Part shown: positions 33,735 to 44,849 of the stretch, piece by piece
Layout of the letters: every line of letters begins with the position of its first letter
Position numbering within the stretch: the first letter of the stretch is position 1
DNA from: Riptortus pedestris
Taxonomy: Eukaryota > Arthropoda > Insecta > Hemiptera > Alydidae
Assembly (NCBI GenBank): GCA_019009955.1
Contig: CM032228.1
Coordinates: 70,760,001-70,824,000 of the forward strand
Reading direction: 5' to 3'
DNA length: 64,000 nt
Position numbers and translations under genes: made by a program
The notes under the pieces: generated by a model
What the model was told of the DNA's origin: nothing
Databases searched by the model: none
Seen by the model: only the letters and a program-made list of their open reading frames with translations

Positions 33735-33790
33735 TTGTTCACCAGTGGCTGCCCCTTTCTCGCTAAAAGCACACATAACAGAGCATACTA
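33735..33790. repeat. Right copy of the 56-bp direct repeat
   Basis: See 32121-32176. The start of a small minus-strand frame inside this copy is fortuitous. Confidence 0.85.
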
Positions 33791-34353
33791 TGGAAAATTG
33801 TGAATGCTAAGATTCTCCGTAGGGCATACGAAAGAATATTTTTATGAATGGTTATTAAATACATAAAATAGATAAATTTTATGTTTTTAGAGATGCTTTT
33901 GGGAATAGAAATTGTGAATATTACATAGCTTATAATATAAATTATATTGAATAATAACCACTTAACGATTAGTCTGACAAACTCAGCAATAATTCATAAA
34001 TTGCCCCGAAAGCTGTTAAATTTAATAAAGGTAAACACTTCTCTAGCAAACCTACCTCAGTAATGGTTATTAATAATGATCAATGAATGCTAGCCATGAT
34101 TCTGATTCATATTCTCCATGATATCTACAACAGTGCAGACGGGGGATAAGGAACTTTTCTTTAGTCTTCAGGGGTAAAAACTTCTATAAGTACACTACAC
34201 TTTATGTGCCAAATATTCAGATATATGCCCTAAACATTGGATACGACGAAATGTAAAACCATTGTGGATAGCAAAGCGTTGTCAAAAAAAATGCCTTCTC
34301 CATTCAGACTCTTATGATATGATTTCCCGAGCGAAGCAGGGTACCTTGGTTTG
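33791..34353 (-). repeat. REP-3, left portion (split copy)
   Basis: The remainder of REP-3 interrupted by the R2-like element. It ends 'gatttcccgagcgaagcagggtaccttgg', the mutated CCCGAGCGAAGCCGGGTA hairpin terminus, directly at the (TA)n of HLE-1. Confidence 0.65.
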
Positions 34354-34490
34354 TATATATATAATTTTGAACGGACCTCATTTTCTTCATCCCGTAGGTA
34401 GGATCAATGGACATTTGAGAAAATGTTTTGAAAAATTTTGTCATGAGTGCAACCTCAACAGCAGATTTTCCTCAAGGGAAATTTGCTAAT
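34354..34490 (-). mobile_element. HLE-1, 5' portion (split copy)
   Basis: (TA)n, 'gaacggacctcattttc', 'ggatcaatggacatttga', 'catgagtgcaacctca', and the terminal palindrome 'ttcctcaagggaaa…tgcta'. It completes the copy begun at 30511. Confidence 0.85.
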
Positions 34491-35227
34491 AGATATGATC
34501 TAGTACAGATCATATAGTACTGTTAATGAGCAACGATTTTGGGCAAATTTGGATTGTTTTGTCAGAGAATTATTACTACTCTACTACGACCTAGGATTTT
34601 TCTTAATTTAGGGTATAGACTGTTACCCCAACAATTAATACTTACAACGTTATTGAGGGGATGAGAGAGGTATAGAGCCGACTGCATGTTGATGAGGGAA
34701 GTTGTTTGAAATGAGCTTTGAGGTCATGTTGTCTGGGCCAGTCTATTGATTGACTCCATCTAGAAAGTTAGTTAAACATACCTCTAAGTTGGCTTATTTC
34801 GTAGCTCTATGCAACCATCGACCCCCCCCCCTCCCCACTGCTCTTTACAATAACACCCACACCTCGCCTCTCTCTATTTATAGACAGCCACAAACAGTTT
34901 CTCCCGCTCGCCCTTACACAAAAGGATTAACTCAAACGTAAATGACAAAGGATGTTAAATTAGTTGTTTTAGTCAATAAATGAGCATGATGTATTATAAT
35001 TTTCATTAAACAATTGGAGCCACTAACATCTGATCATTTGCTTAGTTTAGCACAGACTGAAGTTGTAAGTCAATAGTCCTGGTGCAAGGCTTTTTTTGAA
35101 ATGCAATAATAACTTTTAGCTCTTTTAATAAGTTTACCGTTTTACGCAGTTATTTTCGAATAGTTTGTGTTATAATTATTTATACATTGTTATGTTTGTG
35201 TTGATTTTCTTTCCTTCATATCTTCTA
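34491..35227. other. Unassigned sequence
   Basis: A C-rich patch at 34815-34930, otherwise AT-rich. No gene recognised. Confidence 0.4.
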
Positions 35228-35350
35228 TATATCTCGTTTATACTTCGATGCACATCAAAAGTGTATATAACAAAAGTTACTTTAAAACAGCTTTTGCAAG
35301 GTGCATATTTCAGAAAAAACAATAAGAAATGAAATAACGCGATGGATGAC
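35228..35350 (+). repeat. REP-3 internal fragment
   Basis: 'tatatctcgtttatactt', 'aaaagtgtatataacaaaagttact', 'aataagaaatgaaataacgcga' follow the order of the REP-3 internal unit. Confidence 0.6.
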
Positions 35351-35727
35351 TTCATTCCTTTCTTACTCCCTTCTTAGGGATCGATTATAAATGGCTTATT
35401 TCCTTGATATTTTAATATATTTGGAAATTCGCCAGGGTGATACCATATTTCGTATTCCAAGACTGACTCAAAATGATCAACTTGAATATAATTTGAATTA
35501 ATAGAATTTTTAAGAAGATAATATTGGTCAACAAGCTATGTGCTAATAAATCGAGGGGGACTATTTTAGCTAGAACGCAGCCTGCATCATACGAAACTGT
35601 TTTAAAACCCATTGAGTTTAGATTGCCAACAGTCTTTCAGTCTTTTTACTCGCAGTAACTTCTTTAAGTTATGTTGTTTGTTTAGTCCAGTGTGCTAAAT
35701 GTTTACTCCAATATATTATACTATATT

Positions 35728-35730
<3 letters not shown>
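35351..35730. other. Unassigned AT-rich sequence
   Basis: Nothing recognised. Confidence 0.4.
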
Positions 35731-35782
<52 letters not shown>

Positions 35783-35911
35783 CATGCATATAGTTTTTAA
35801 CGGACCTCATTTTCGTCATATCCTAGTGGTGAATGTTTCAAGAGTTTTTTCGTAAGTAGCGACATGAGTACAGCCTCAATAGCAGATTCCCCCCCAAGAG
35901 AAATCTGCTAA
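35731..35911 (-). mobile_element. HLE-1 5' end fragment
   Basis: (TA)n at 35740-35779, then 'aacggacctcattttcgtcat' and the terminal 'gattcccccccaagagaaatctgcta'. The 3' part is missing. Confidence 0.85.
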
Positions 35912-36490
35912 ATCTATTTAATGTTTGGAAACGCAGAGGGAATCCGAAGCACAATACAAAATATGACGAGCCTAGTAGAGTAGGGGATGTAATTCTTGCA
36001 ATTTACAAACGTGCAATGTGTGTCTGCTGTAGAGCTGGGAGCTGTAATACTGTAGCAGCCTGTAGGGGAGCAGTCGACCTTTCCTAAGGATTTAGGGAAT
36101 AAATATGGCGCGCCTTATACGGGCTCCTCCTCGTCCCTTTATACCCCATACAACTTTATTCACCATAATTTAATTCTGGCAATAAGTTTCCTCCAACACT
36201 TTCGCGACTCGCATTTAACTATGTTTTTTTTTATTGCGTAAAATAATGTTATTCGTACCAAGTCTCGGTTTGCCAACGTGGATAGGACATTGGTTCAATT
36301 TCCACACAGGAAAGCTTTCCGTGTTGAATTCCTTGAATTCAAGTAACCTGGCTGCAATATGGCTGGGTAATCAAAAGGTTCCTTTGTCATGTATTTGTTA
36401 ATGATTCTGAAAGGAAAGGATCTAGGCTTTATTTATTTTGATGCTTTTCATAGTATAAGCGAGTGGCCATAAAGGAGACGTGACAATAGA
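35912..36490. other. Unassigned sequence
   Basis: A more balanced stretch at 35990-36170 but no recognised gene or element. Confidence 0.4.
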
Positions 36491-36843
36491 CGAGACGAAG
36501 TTGTACTAAAGAGACTTAACATAGGATAGGACACTCATATTTAACGCACTCATACCTCAAGACGAGAACAGAAAGAATTCTCTGCAGAACATGCCATGAA
36601 CCATTAAGAATTAAACACATACTGACTAATTTCAGGAACATTGAATACTTAGAGACCTCACACAACATATACGAACGTCTTGCAGATAAGAGCCCACATA
36701 GCGATAATACACTAAACATCTTAAAAAATTTAATTCGTTTTACCAAATTTATCTTCCCTTCTTTTTTATTTTCACTTAGTGAGAAATTTATTATAATTTT
36801 AGATAATATAAATGTACTAAAATATAAGAATACAATATTATTA
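36491..36843 (+). pseudogene. Jockey-like LINE ORF2 C-terminus, frameshifted
   Basis: A plus-strand remnant. 'DEVVLKRLNIG' lies in one frame. Then, in a second frame from about 36574: LCRTCHEPLRIKHILTN (C-x2-C…H knuckle), LETSHNIYERLADKSP and a LNILKNL tail. The order matches the LINE tails at 27066-27428 and 53214-53516, but it appears to be a different family. Several stops and at least one frameshift are present. Confidence 0.7.
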
Positions 36844-36908
36844 TTATTTTTTAAATAAAACCATTTTAATTTTTTGTTTTTAATAATAGTCCAATGTTTA
36901 TTCGTTGT

Positions 36909-37033
36909 TTTAGCAGATTTCCCTTAAGGGAAATCAGCTATTGAGGTTGTACTCATGATGCGATTTTCGAAATTTTTCTTCAAATATCCATCGATCCTAC
37001 CCAGGAGATGACGAAAATGAGGTCCGTTCAAAA

Positions 37034-37085
<52 letters not shown>

Positions 37086-37570
37086 CTGTTACCGCTCTAG
37101 CGGTCGCAATTTTTGTTTGATCGTTACCAAACTCGATATTTAGTCGTTTTATGTAAAAAGAAAGGTCAAGTTCGTTAACGGCTGAAATCGGACCAGAGGG
37201 AGGGGGGGTTTAGAGGGGAGGATTTTCGAAAATTCGGAATATCTCCGTTACTATACGTCGGATCGAAAAATATTACAGAATCAATCTTATTGTAAATTAA
37301 ATTTACTATAAATATTGTTCTATACATTAATTCTCTATCTTGAATATTAACTGAGATATTTGCATTTGTATTATGCATGTGCTCGGCAGCAGTGGCTATG
37401 TTCGGACTTTCCGCCGTGAGCTCTGGCGGCCGTTTTTGTAACTATTCGTCCCTCGTGAATAGGTTTAGAGGTTTCTTACTACTACAGCTGTTATTAGGCA
37501 GATTTCTCTATTGTAAAACATCACGTGGGAAATCTGCTTAGTTTACGCAGCCCCTGCGTGACGGACTTTT
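36909..37570 (+). mobile_element. HLE-1 copy, short subfamily, full length
   Basis: TTTAGCAGATTTCCCTTAAG with a perfect GATTTCCCTTAAGGGAAATC palindrome, then the conserved 5' block, (TA)n at 37037-37081, 'taccgctctagcggtcgcaat', the G-rich block, 'gaatattaactgagatatttgcatttgta', then a short GC-richer tail. It ends with the CACGTGGGAAATCTGC… hairpin GACGGAC + T-run. Confidence 0.92.
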
Positions 37571-38345
37571 TATTACTTGTATTTAATGTTTATTTATCGT
37601 GTTTAATTTTTTTGTTGGTGCAGTTCTTTGTTGATTTTCCATAATTTAGTAGTTATTTTACGTTGTTAAATTAAGAGTCAAATTGCCTAGTTGCGGGTTC
37701 TCCTGTATAAATAATTAAAAGTAAAAAAATCTATTAGTAAATTTAAATTTGTATGTTAACAGATTACACCCCTCCCCATCATTTCGGTACAATTTGTAAT
37801 AGTGATGGAAAATCGATTATTTGGTAGTCGATATCGATACTGATTGACATGATGTGTCTCACTGCGGGCTAAGGACAATTTGTGGATTGTCGTTGAAACT
37901 GAATGGGCCCGCTGTAGAACTTTCTCTAGGAATATATCTGAGGTGTGACTGGCCTATTCTTGGAGGCTGGTACATATTAGCCGTGGTTTGGGGTGTTTAA
38001 TGGAGCACATCTCATATTAAGTATCACCTCCGTTTTTTTGTCGTTTTTCCCATCATTTATGTTTTTCCATGTTAAAATTAAAAAATTGTTGCCCAGATCC
38101 GTGACATTACAGATAAATACGTCCCCCTAATAAACCAAGCGTTCTGTTGGGAGATAAAAGCTTAGATCGCACCTTTGGGCATTTTTTTTACTTTTATTTG
38201 TCGCAAGTTTTTCTCCGCCAGAATTATCCAAGGGCAGTAATATAATATAAGCATGAGATATGTAGCGTTACGTAAATAAAGTTATTTCCTTTAACTGGTA
38301 TACAAAAAACATTAGCTAACATTCGTCTTTGTATATGTTTGACAC
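37571..38345. other. Unassigned sequence
   Basis: Balanced patch at 37850-38030. Nothing recognised. Confidence 0.4.
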
Positions 38346-38357
38346 CTTTTCTAAAGT

Positions 38358-38489
38358 ATAAGGATCAATAAGAAGGCCAAGTCCTCTACTGGTTTTTAAT
38401 ATAATGCAGAGTGCACTTTCGGAGTCAACGCTCCATCCTCAGTGCCTGCTGATTAAAGCTGCGTTGCCTGGACCACGACTGCCGGGCGA
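38358..38489. mobile_element. PLR-1 mini-insertion with 12-bp flanks
   Basis: Contains 'gatcaataagaaggcc', the hammerhead-like core (38416-38442, minus strand: CTGAGGA T GGAG…CTCC GAAAG), and then the 'cctggaccacgactgccgggcga' block, with about 300 bp missing relative to 5955-6430. The 12-mer CTTTTCTAAAGT stands at 38346-38357 and again at 38490-38501, a clear candidate target duplication. Confidence 0.75.
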
Positions 38490-38501
38490 CTTTTCTAAAG
38501 T

Positions 38502-39003
38502 GTTTCAATGCAATTTTTGTCGAGCTCGGTCCGTGTTGCTATGTGTTTAATATATTCAAGTTCTGTACAATGATTACCTTATTATTTTCAGGTGTGTATA
38601 CAAAGGTCAAATATTTACGCTAAATCGTACAGAGATAGAAAGTATTTCATCTATTTCGGAAAATGTATCCTAACCCGACCTTTCGGAACTCAAAATACAT
38701 ACAAAAAAATAGCCTGCCCTTCTGTAGTTAAACATCCCTTGTCCGTTACTCTAAGGATGAAAATCATTTCAATAAACCAAATTAGGTGCGAAACTTCTAA
38801 TTAAGAATAGGCCGTGAATGCTATAAAGTTGCTGCTAAACATACGCCGAAGTTAACATACTCCAAACACGGACAAAGGCTTTCTCCGTTAGAAGAAGGGA
38901 TGTGTTTGTAAAGGTTCTGTTCCCTTACAAAACGGTAAGCAAACTCATTGAACGGAATGTAATATGACTCTAAATAAAGACAATTTAAAAGAAAAGAAGA
39001 ATA
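38502..39003. other. Unassigned sequence
   Basis: Contains a 70-codon frame (38592-38804) with no recognised domain. Confidence 0.35.
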
Positions 39004-39415
39004 TATATAATATATAAGTCTACTGTACGAGTGTATGTCACTGAACTCCTCCTAAACGGGTTGACCGATTTGAATGACTTTTTTTGTATGCGTTTGCTTG
39101 ACGCCCTGAATGGTTTAGATTTAGAAATCAGCCCAGCAGATGGAGCAGGAGTGGGGGTTGTAAGAGAGGGCCAAAATTAAAAATAGCGATATTTCGTTTC
39201 CTATTGGGTCTTCACAATATAAATAGGCACAAGATAAAAGTTGTTTATTTTGTTATTTAGAGTAACTATTATTATATTCACTTTTGTCGTATAACAAATT
39301 ATAAACGAGATATACACTAAAAAATTAAAGTGGGAGCCAACAATTTTATTGGGTACTAACGATTGAACAGAACTTAACAAATTAAGTCTTCCATGATTAT
39401 AAGCTATATTACATT
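39004..39415 (-). repeat. REP-3 partial copy
   Basis: 'aagtctactgtacgagtg…gaactcctcctaaacgggttgaccgattt' head, then 'gtgggggttgtaaga', 'gatatttcgtttcctattggg', 'aaagttgtttattttgttatttagagtaact', and 'cgagatatacactaaaa', the inverted REP-3 unit. Confidence 0.75.
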
Positions 39416-39456
39416 TTTAATATAGCACTTTAAAAAACTCTGGGAAGATTCAGTAA

Positions 39457-39873
39457 ATCTTTAGGTGCAGGAAAATTTGTGTTGGTTTCGCAAATAATTT
39501 GAAATCCTATTTAAGTCAGTTGAAAGACCCAGTAAGGCTGCCCGACAAGTCAGGGGTATACCAAATTGACTAAGGGGGAATGTGGCGCGTTTTATTTGGG
39601 TAGAACGTTCAAACAATTATGGAAAAGGTGCCAGCAGCATTTATATAGAACGGACTCAACGTTCCTCCAGCATTGGAAAAAAAACGATATCAGAATGACT
39701 CACACGAAGTAGATATATTGGTTGTAGACCGTGACCATAAACGAATTCAAAAAATGGAACCCGTTAACATTGAGCTGGAGGGACAGAGGGGAATCTGCCT
39801 AAATGTGCAATGGGAAGTGCAGAGTTCTGTCCTGCTGAGTAGGCCAGGCTGTCTCTCTGCTAGTCGCCAGTAA
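39457..39873 (+). pseudogene. Penelope-like element remnant: GIY-YIG endonuclease end
   Basis: One frame reads …LKSYLSQLKDPV…DKSGVYQID. The next frame (from about 39581) reads CGAFYLGRTFKQLWKRCQQH and stops at 39710-39712. A third (39673-39873) reads VDRDHKRIQKMEPVNIELEGQ…CLNVQWE. The combination KSGVY…C.CGA.YLGRT…R..H and a terminal EP.nIE…LN block matches the GIY-YIG endonuclease and tail of Penelope-like retroelements. Two frameshifts and an in-frame stop after QID show it is dead. No reverse transcriptase part is visible upstream, where REP-3 lies. Confidence 0.68.
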
Positions 39874-39937
39874 TGGCCCCAAAGCTCCAACATCTAATAT
39901 ACAACAATGGTAGGAACTTGGTTAAATAGTACACATT

Positions 39938-40061
39938 TTAGTGGATTTCCCTTAAGGGGAATCAGCTATTGTGGTTGTACTCATGACGGAATTATCGAAA
40001 TTTTTCTTCAAATGTCCATCGATCCTACCTAGTAGATGACGAAAATGAGGTCCGTTCAAAA

Positions 40062-40114
<53 letters not shown>

Positions 40115-40554
40115 TGTTACCGCTCTAGCGGTCGTAATTTTTGTTTGATCGTTACCAAACTCGATATTTAGTCGTTTTATGTAAAAGGAAAGATCAAGTC
40201 CGTTAACGGCTGAAATCGAACCAGTGGGAGAGGGGGGTTTAGAGGGGAGGATTTTCGAAAATTAGAAATAGCTCCGTTACTATACGTTGGATCGAAAAAT
40301 TGTACAGAATTAATCTTATTGCAAATTAAATTTACTATAAATATTGTTATATACATTTATTCTCTATCTTGAATATTAACCAAGATATTTGCATTTTTAT
40401 TAAATCTGGGCGGCTAACGGACGAAGTGACTTTCCCGCCAAAAGCTAGTTGCCCTTTGCCGTAACTCTTCGGCTCTCGTATGGAGATATCTCTATTGTAT
40501 AACTTCACGTGGGAAATCGGCTTAGTTTACGCAGCCCCTGCGTGACGGACTTTT
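39938..40554 (+). mobile_element. HLE-1 copy, short subfamily, full length
   Basis: 'tttagtggatttcccttaagg', conserved 5' block, (TA)n at 40065-40111, 'taccgctctagcggtcg', G-rich block, 'ctgggcggctaacggacg' tail, and CACGTGGGAAAT…GCAGCCCCTGCGTGACGGAC followed by TTTT. Confidence 0.92.
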
Positions 40555-40687
40555 AACTATACAATATGAATGTTATTTGTGCTCAAAATATGTGTATATT
40601 TATTTGGGTATTAACTGATTTTTACTATATTTTAAATTAATTAAATTATGTTTTATTAGTTTAGATGATTGACTGTGATTAAATCAG

Positions 40688-40785
40688 AATCCATAAAAAG
40701 GCCTTGCCCACTACTACTGTTTTAATTTATGCAAAGTGAACTTTCAGAGTTAGCACTGCATCGTAGGTGCCTGATTAGGGCAGTG
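40688..40785. repeat. Diverged PLR-1 fragment
   Basis: 'gaatccataaaaaggcct', 'actactactg', 'tatgcaaagtgaactttcagagtt', 'gcactgcatcgtaggtgcctg' follow the order of the PLR-1 outer end at 5955-6040. The hammerhead-like core is mutated. Confidence 0.65.
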
Positions 40786-40920
40786 ACCAGCATTTCGCGA
40801 GGAAAAGTGATTTGTAAGACTGATTTTAGTAATATTATTTAGGTTAAAACATTTCAAATGTACGTTTTTGATACATCACATAGCCTTAAACATGTTTTTT
40901 GGGGGTTTTGTTGTTAGCAC

Positions 40921-40946
40921 CTGATGATTGCATGTTAGTCCGAAAG
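40921..40946 (+). other. Hammerhead-like core, isolated
   Basis: CTGATGA, then a hairpin-capable GATT…AGTC stretch, then CGAAAG. Box 1 is the canonical CUGAUGA. The flanking context differs from PLR-1. Confidence 0.3.
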
Positions 40947-41040
40947 ACCTTGTGTTTTAATAAAGGCATTGGTGGGAAGACTTCCTGTTATTAAGACCTG
41001 TTTACCAGATTTGCACTACCATATCCACAAACGAATTATA

Positions 41041-41094
<54 letters not shown>
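41041..41094. repeat. (TG)n(TA)n compound microsatellite
   Basis: TG run followed directly by a TA run. Confidence 0.95.
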
Positions 41095-41098
<4 letters not shown>

Positions 41099-41704
41099 GT
41101 ACCAACTCAGTCTCATCGATAGTTCTCGTGAATTATGACTAACACAGAGTTCCTTACCTTGTGCAGTAACACCCATGGAATAAAAGATCTAACACATAAA
41201 AAGGCTTAAGAATAATACATTTTAGGGCACACACATACATTTTCACACAACCAAAACCTTAGCGACACATGGGTGCTCTCTACTGAAAATAATTCAAAAT
41301 ATATTTATGAAACTCTTTGGAATCGAAAGTTTCTGTCATTTATTTATGTTGGAGTATAAATCAGAAAAATTAAAAATTTCAAGTTACGCCACAATTTCTA
41401 CCAAAAAGCGATACTTCCAATATATTTAGCCATTTTCATAAATTTGATTAGAAGTCTACTTTCACCACAATTTCCAAAATTGATTTCTATATCTACTAAC
41501 CTAGAAAATTTAAGCTTGATTTCTTCATTAGCAAACATAACTTCTAGCATTGACTTCTACTATTACTAGCCAAGGAGTCCACCTGGTTCTGGATATGAAA
41601 AGCCCAATACCATTTTTTAATGTCCGCATATGCTTCTTAGAGAAACTTTTTCGTTCTAGAGACTAGTAGCAGTTATTCTATATTTTAGAATAGTAATTTT
41701 TATC
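41095..41704. other. Unassigned AT-rich sequence
   Basis: Nothing recognised. Confidence 0.4.
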
Positions 41705-42106
41705 TTCGGCAGTGCCTGTGGCGTGGAAGTAAGAAGAGGTGCAGGTTTGAACCCTGCCAAGGGAGGACATTAGTTCACGAGTTCGCTAACAGTGAGTACT
41801 AGTGTCGCAGTGCTTATGGATCAGTGGGAGTCTAAAGAGTGTAATACGCCTGACAGCCCTTCTGGATGAGTAACGATTACGACTCTCTTAAATCCCGTCC
41901 ACTGGCAGGCTGACAGCGTGAACTGGCCACCGACGCTCCGGTTAAAATGGGACCCTCCACTCTACTGGAGACAATTCACTCCAGTTCCTCCTTGGATAAT
42001 GGGGGTTGTAGATAGAACTGATCATACACTAAAAACTCAGACCACAAATCCATCGAGTCGCTCGGGGGTGGCTAAGGATCTTAACTGTCTGTAATGCCAA
42101 CCGAAA
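41705..42106 (+). mobile_element. SINE-2 (second tRNA-related SINE)
   Basis: Begins 'cagtgcctgtggcgtggaag'. A B-box GCAGGTTTGAACCCTGC follows about 40 bp later, then a body of about 340 bp with moderate GC unlike its AT-rich flanks. It ends in a poly(A) run at about 42104-42113. There is no internal frame. A single copy in this window, so the family assignment rests on the B-box and the A tail. Confidence 0.62.
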
Positions 42107-42113
42107 AAAAAAA

Positions 42114-44048
42114 TTATTATATTCAATAACACTAGCAGCACTAGATTTTCCTCGACCTATGTATTTTATATAGGTAATAAACATGACTAAACAAACTGAT
42201 GGGATGAAAACAAACTAAATCAATTTAAAACTAACCGTGATGTAATACAAAATGTAATAGTGCAATCAACCGGAACTATTAAATCAGGGTGACAAGGATT
42301 TATCTCTGTGATTTGTCAATATACTATCTGAAATACACTTTTTTTTACTGCTCGACCTTAAGGCACGTTATGAAATTAGTAACGACTGAAATACAAATGG
42401 TCTGACATTTCCGTTTAAATAAAGGTCAAAGTATGCTTGAGTTTAATAGCTCAGAAAAATAAAAAGAGATATTAAATTTTTAAAGAGCCTTCAAATGCAA
42501 CGAGAAAAATGCACTTAGCTTTTTTTATGGATACTCCACCTTCAATGAAACAACCACCACCTTTCGCACAATAAAATGGCATTGCTCCTTGTTTTAAGAA
42601 TGATTGTTATATATGGGACATTAAGAAATTATTTCATTCTGTGGTTTAAAAAATGTGATATAAAAATATAAAGTACATAGAATAATTATGAGTAATAATT
42701 ATGTAAGAGTCACCTCAATACATTTTCGGGTATTTATAAAGAGATGAATTGTTCAGGTGTATAAAAAAGCTACGTAGATCCTGTCTTTGATTTGTTGCGA
42801 GACATTTTGGATCGGTTTAAAACGTCACCTTCAGAGCAAAATAAATTCTCCTGAAATATATGAACACTGATGTTTCGTAGGACATTTATTTTAAGTTTTT
42901 AAATAATTTTATATCCACAATGATAAAAAAACAAAATGAGATTTGTTTCAAAATGTCTTCATTAACACAATTTTTTTTATTCTAACTTCATTAATACTTT
43001 TTTTTAATATATTTTCTTTATAATAATAAATTTCATGGAAAGTTATTAATGCATTTGGTGATTATTTTGAATATTGTTGATATAAAATTATTTAAACGTT
43101 ATTAAAAAAAAAAGACATAGGGAACCTCACTCGCTAATTTGTATCAACGGATTTTACTCACCTGAAGAGTTAATGCACGTGGGAAAGTTACACAACAAAG
43201 AAATACATACAATTTTTATAACTTTTAAAATTCCTTAATAGCAAGTTAAGCTTAAAATAATGGCTAGGTCAAATTACATTTACTGAAGCCTTTCTATATT
43301 AAATAATAATTTCCAGCAATACTTAGTAATTTTACAGCAAAAAACAACTCTATCATCCTTAGAGCAAAAAAGAAGAAGAAAATGCTTCATTAAAGAAATA
43401 AGAAGTGTGGCTACTCACCGATGGTGAGATGAACACAGCTAAATCATTAATCACATGCCATTTAGGAAAAAAAAAAAAGGTAATGTTAATGATATAAAGT
43501 TTAGTTAAAAGTAATACGCTTGTGACAAAAATTAATCCAAAAGATATAATAAGAATATAAAGTAAAAATATGAGTAAAAACAAATCCAAAAAGAAAAAAA
43601 AACAATAATTAAAAAAGTTATATGTATATATATTAAAAAAAGACAAAAAAGAAATATTAATAATAATTTAAACCTATATATAAATGTGTATTGACTATTT
43701 CTAACTTATTCAAGAAAATTGATTCAGTTAGAGGAAGAAAGTTTTAGTAAAAAAAGTAAATCATCTGGAATTCATGTGTTAGCATGTCATGTACTAACAT
43801 TTTGAATATTTGGACTTCTACTTCCTCTTTTAAGAAATTTCTAATCTTTTGATACATGAAATATTGTAAATAGGTTTACTTACTTACTATTTATAATGTG
43901 TATTTTAAAAATAAAAAAAAAGCTTTCGAAAAATTATAGTTTTTCTTTTTTTTTAGTTTTATTTGTTCAACTACAATAAGTCAAGTCGACTGAGACCAAT
44001 GCTTTAGGAACAGCAGTGTAAAAATTATTTGGGAGGTAGATAAGTTTC
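42114..44048. other. Unassigned AT-rich sequence
   Basis: No gene recognised. The minus strand at about 42800-42850 holds 'CTGAAGGTGACGTTTTAAACC', a degenerate relative of the CTGANGA–GAAA motifs. 43340-43680 is A-rich with strand-biased composition. Confidence 0.4.
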
Positions 44049-44173
44049 ATCAGATTTCCCTTCAGGGAAATAAGCTAAGGAAGTTGTACTCATTACGCGA
44101 TTTTCGGAAATATTCTTATAATGGCAATTGATCCATCAATCCTACTCAGGGGAGGACGAAAATAAGGCAGTAA

Positions 44174-44228
<55 letters not shown>

Positions 44229-44736
44229 TGTTAAAACTTTATCGGTTGAAATTTTTCATTGATTGTTAGCAAATTTGGCAGTTTACACGTTTTAAGGAAA
44301 ACTAATTATCAAGTTCGTTAGCGGCTGAAATCGGACCAGTGGGAGGGGAGGGGTTTAGAGGAGGGAATTTTGGAAATTCAAAGTATATCCAATTATATGA
44401 ATTGGATTTAAAACTATATAATACCAATCTTATTGCAAATTTAGTCATCTGCAAAGGTTTTTACATTATTTTCCTCTAACTTGAATATTAATCGAGATAA
44501 CCGTAATTTTTAAGTTTCAGCCTTCAGAAAACCCCACTCATACTCATTCCTCATTAACAATAAGTTATTATTTTCTGGACCACTTAATTCTAAGCTTATT
44601 TACCAAATATTGTTTTCAAGACACTATTTTGGTATGCGAGATTCGTTCTAATTCGTAGTGTGATGACATCAGCAATTTAGATTTTACTTTTTTGTCTAGA
44701 AAATGTTAATTCGAAATATTCCTATACTCGATATGT
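44049..44736 (+). mobile_element. HLE-1 copy, 3' truncated and diverged
   Basis: 'catcagatttcccttcagggaaataagcta', conserved 5' block, (TA)n at 44179-44225, G-rich block and 'aatattaatcgagataacc', continuing to 'caaatattgttttcaagacac'. The hairpin end is absent. Confidence 0.82.
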
Positions 44737-44738
44737 AT

Positions 44739-44849
44739 CATATATATAAAATTTTGAACGTATCTCATTTTCGTCATGTTTTAAATAGGATCGCTGGACA
44801 TTTTCCGAAAATCGCGCCATGAGTACAACCACTTTAGGGATGTCTGCTA
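44739..44849 (-). mobile_element. HLE-1 5' end fragment
   Basis: 'tatatataaaattttgaacgtatctcattttcgtcat' to 'gggatgtctgcta', directly behind the previous copy and facing it. Confidence 0.75.

Noticed and set aside
33540..33776. Apparent ATG start of a 78-codon minus-strand frame
   Set aside because: Its first part is the target-site duplication, so the start is accidental. Only the part from 33734 inward belongs to the retroelement.
43359..43646. 95-codon Phe/Leu/Ile-rich minus-strand frame
   Set aside because: Arises from an A-rich plus strand. No conserved feature beyond composition.
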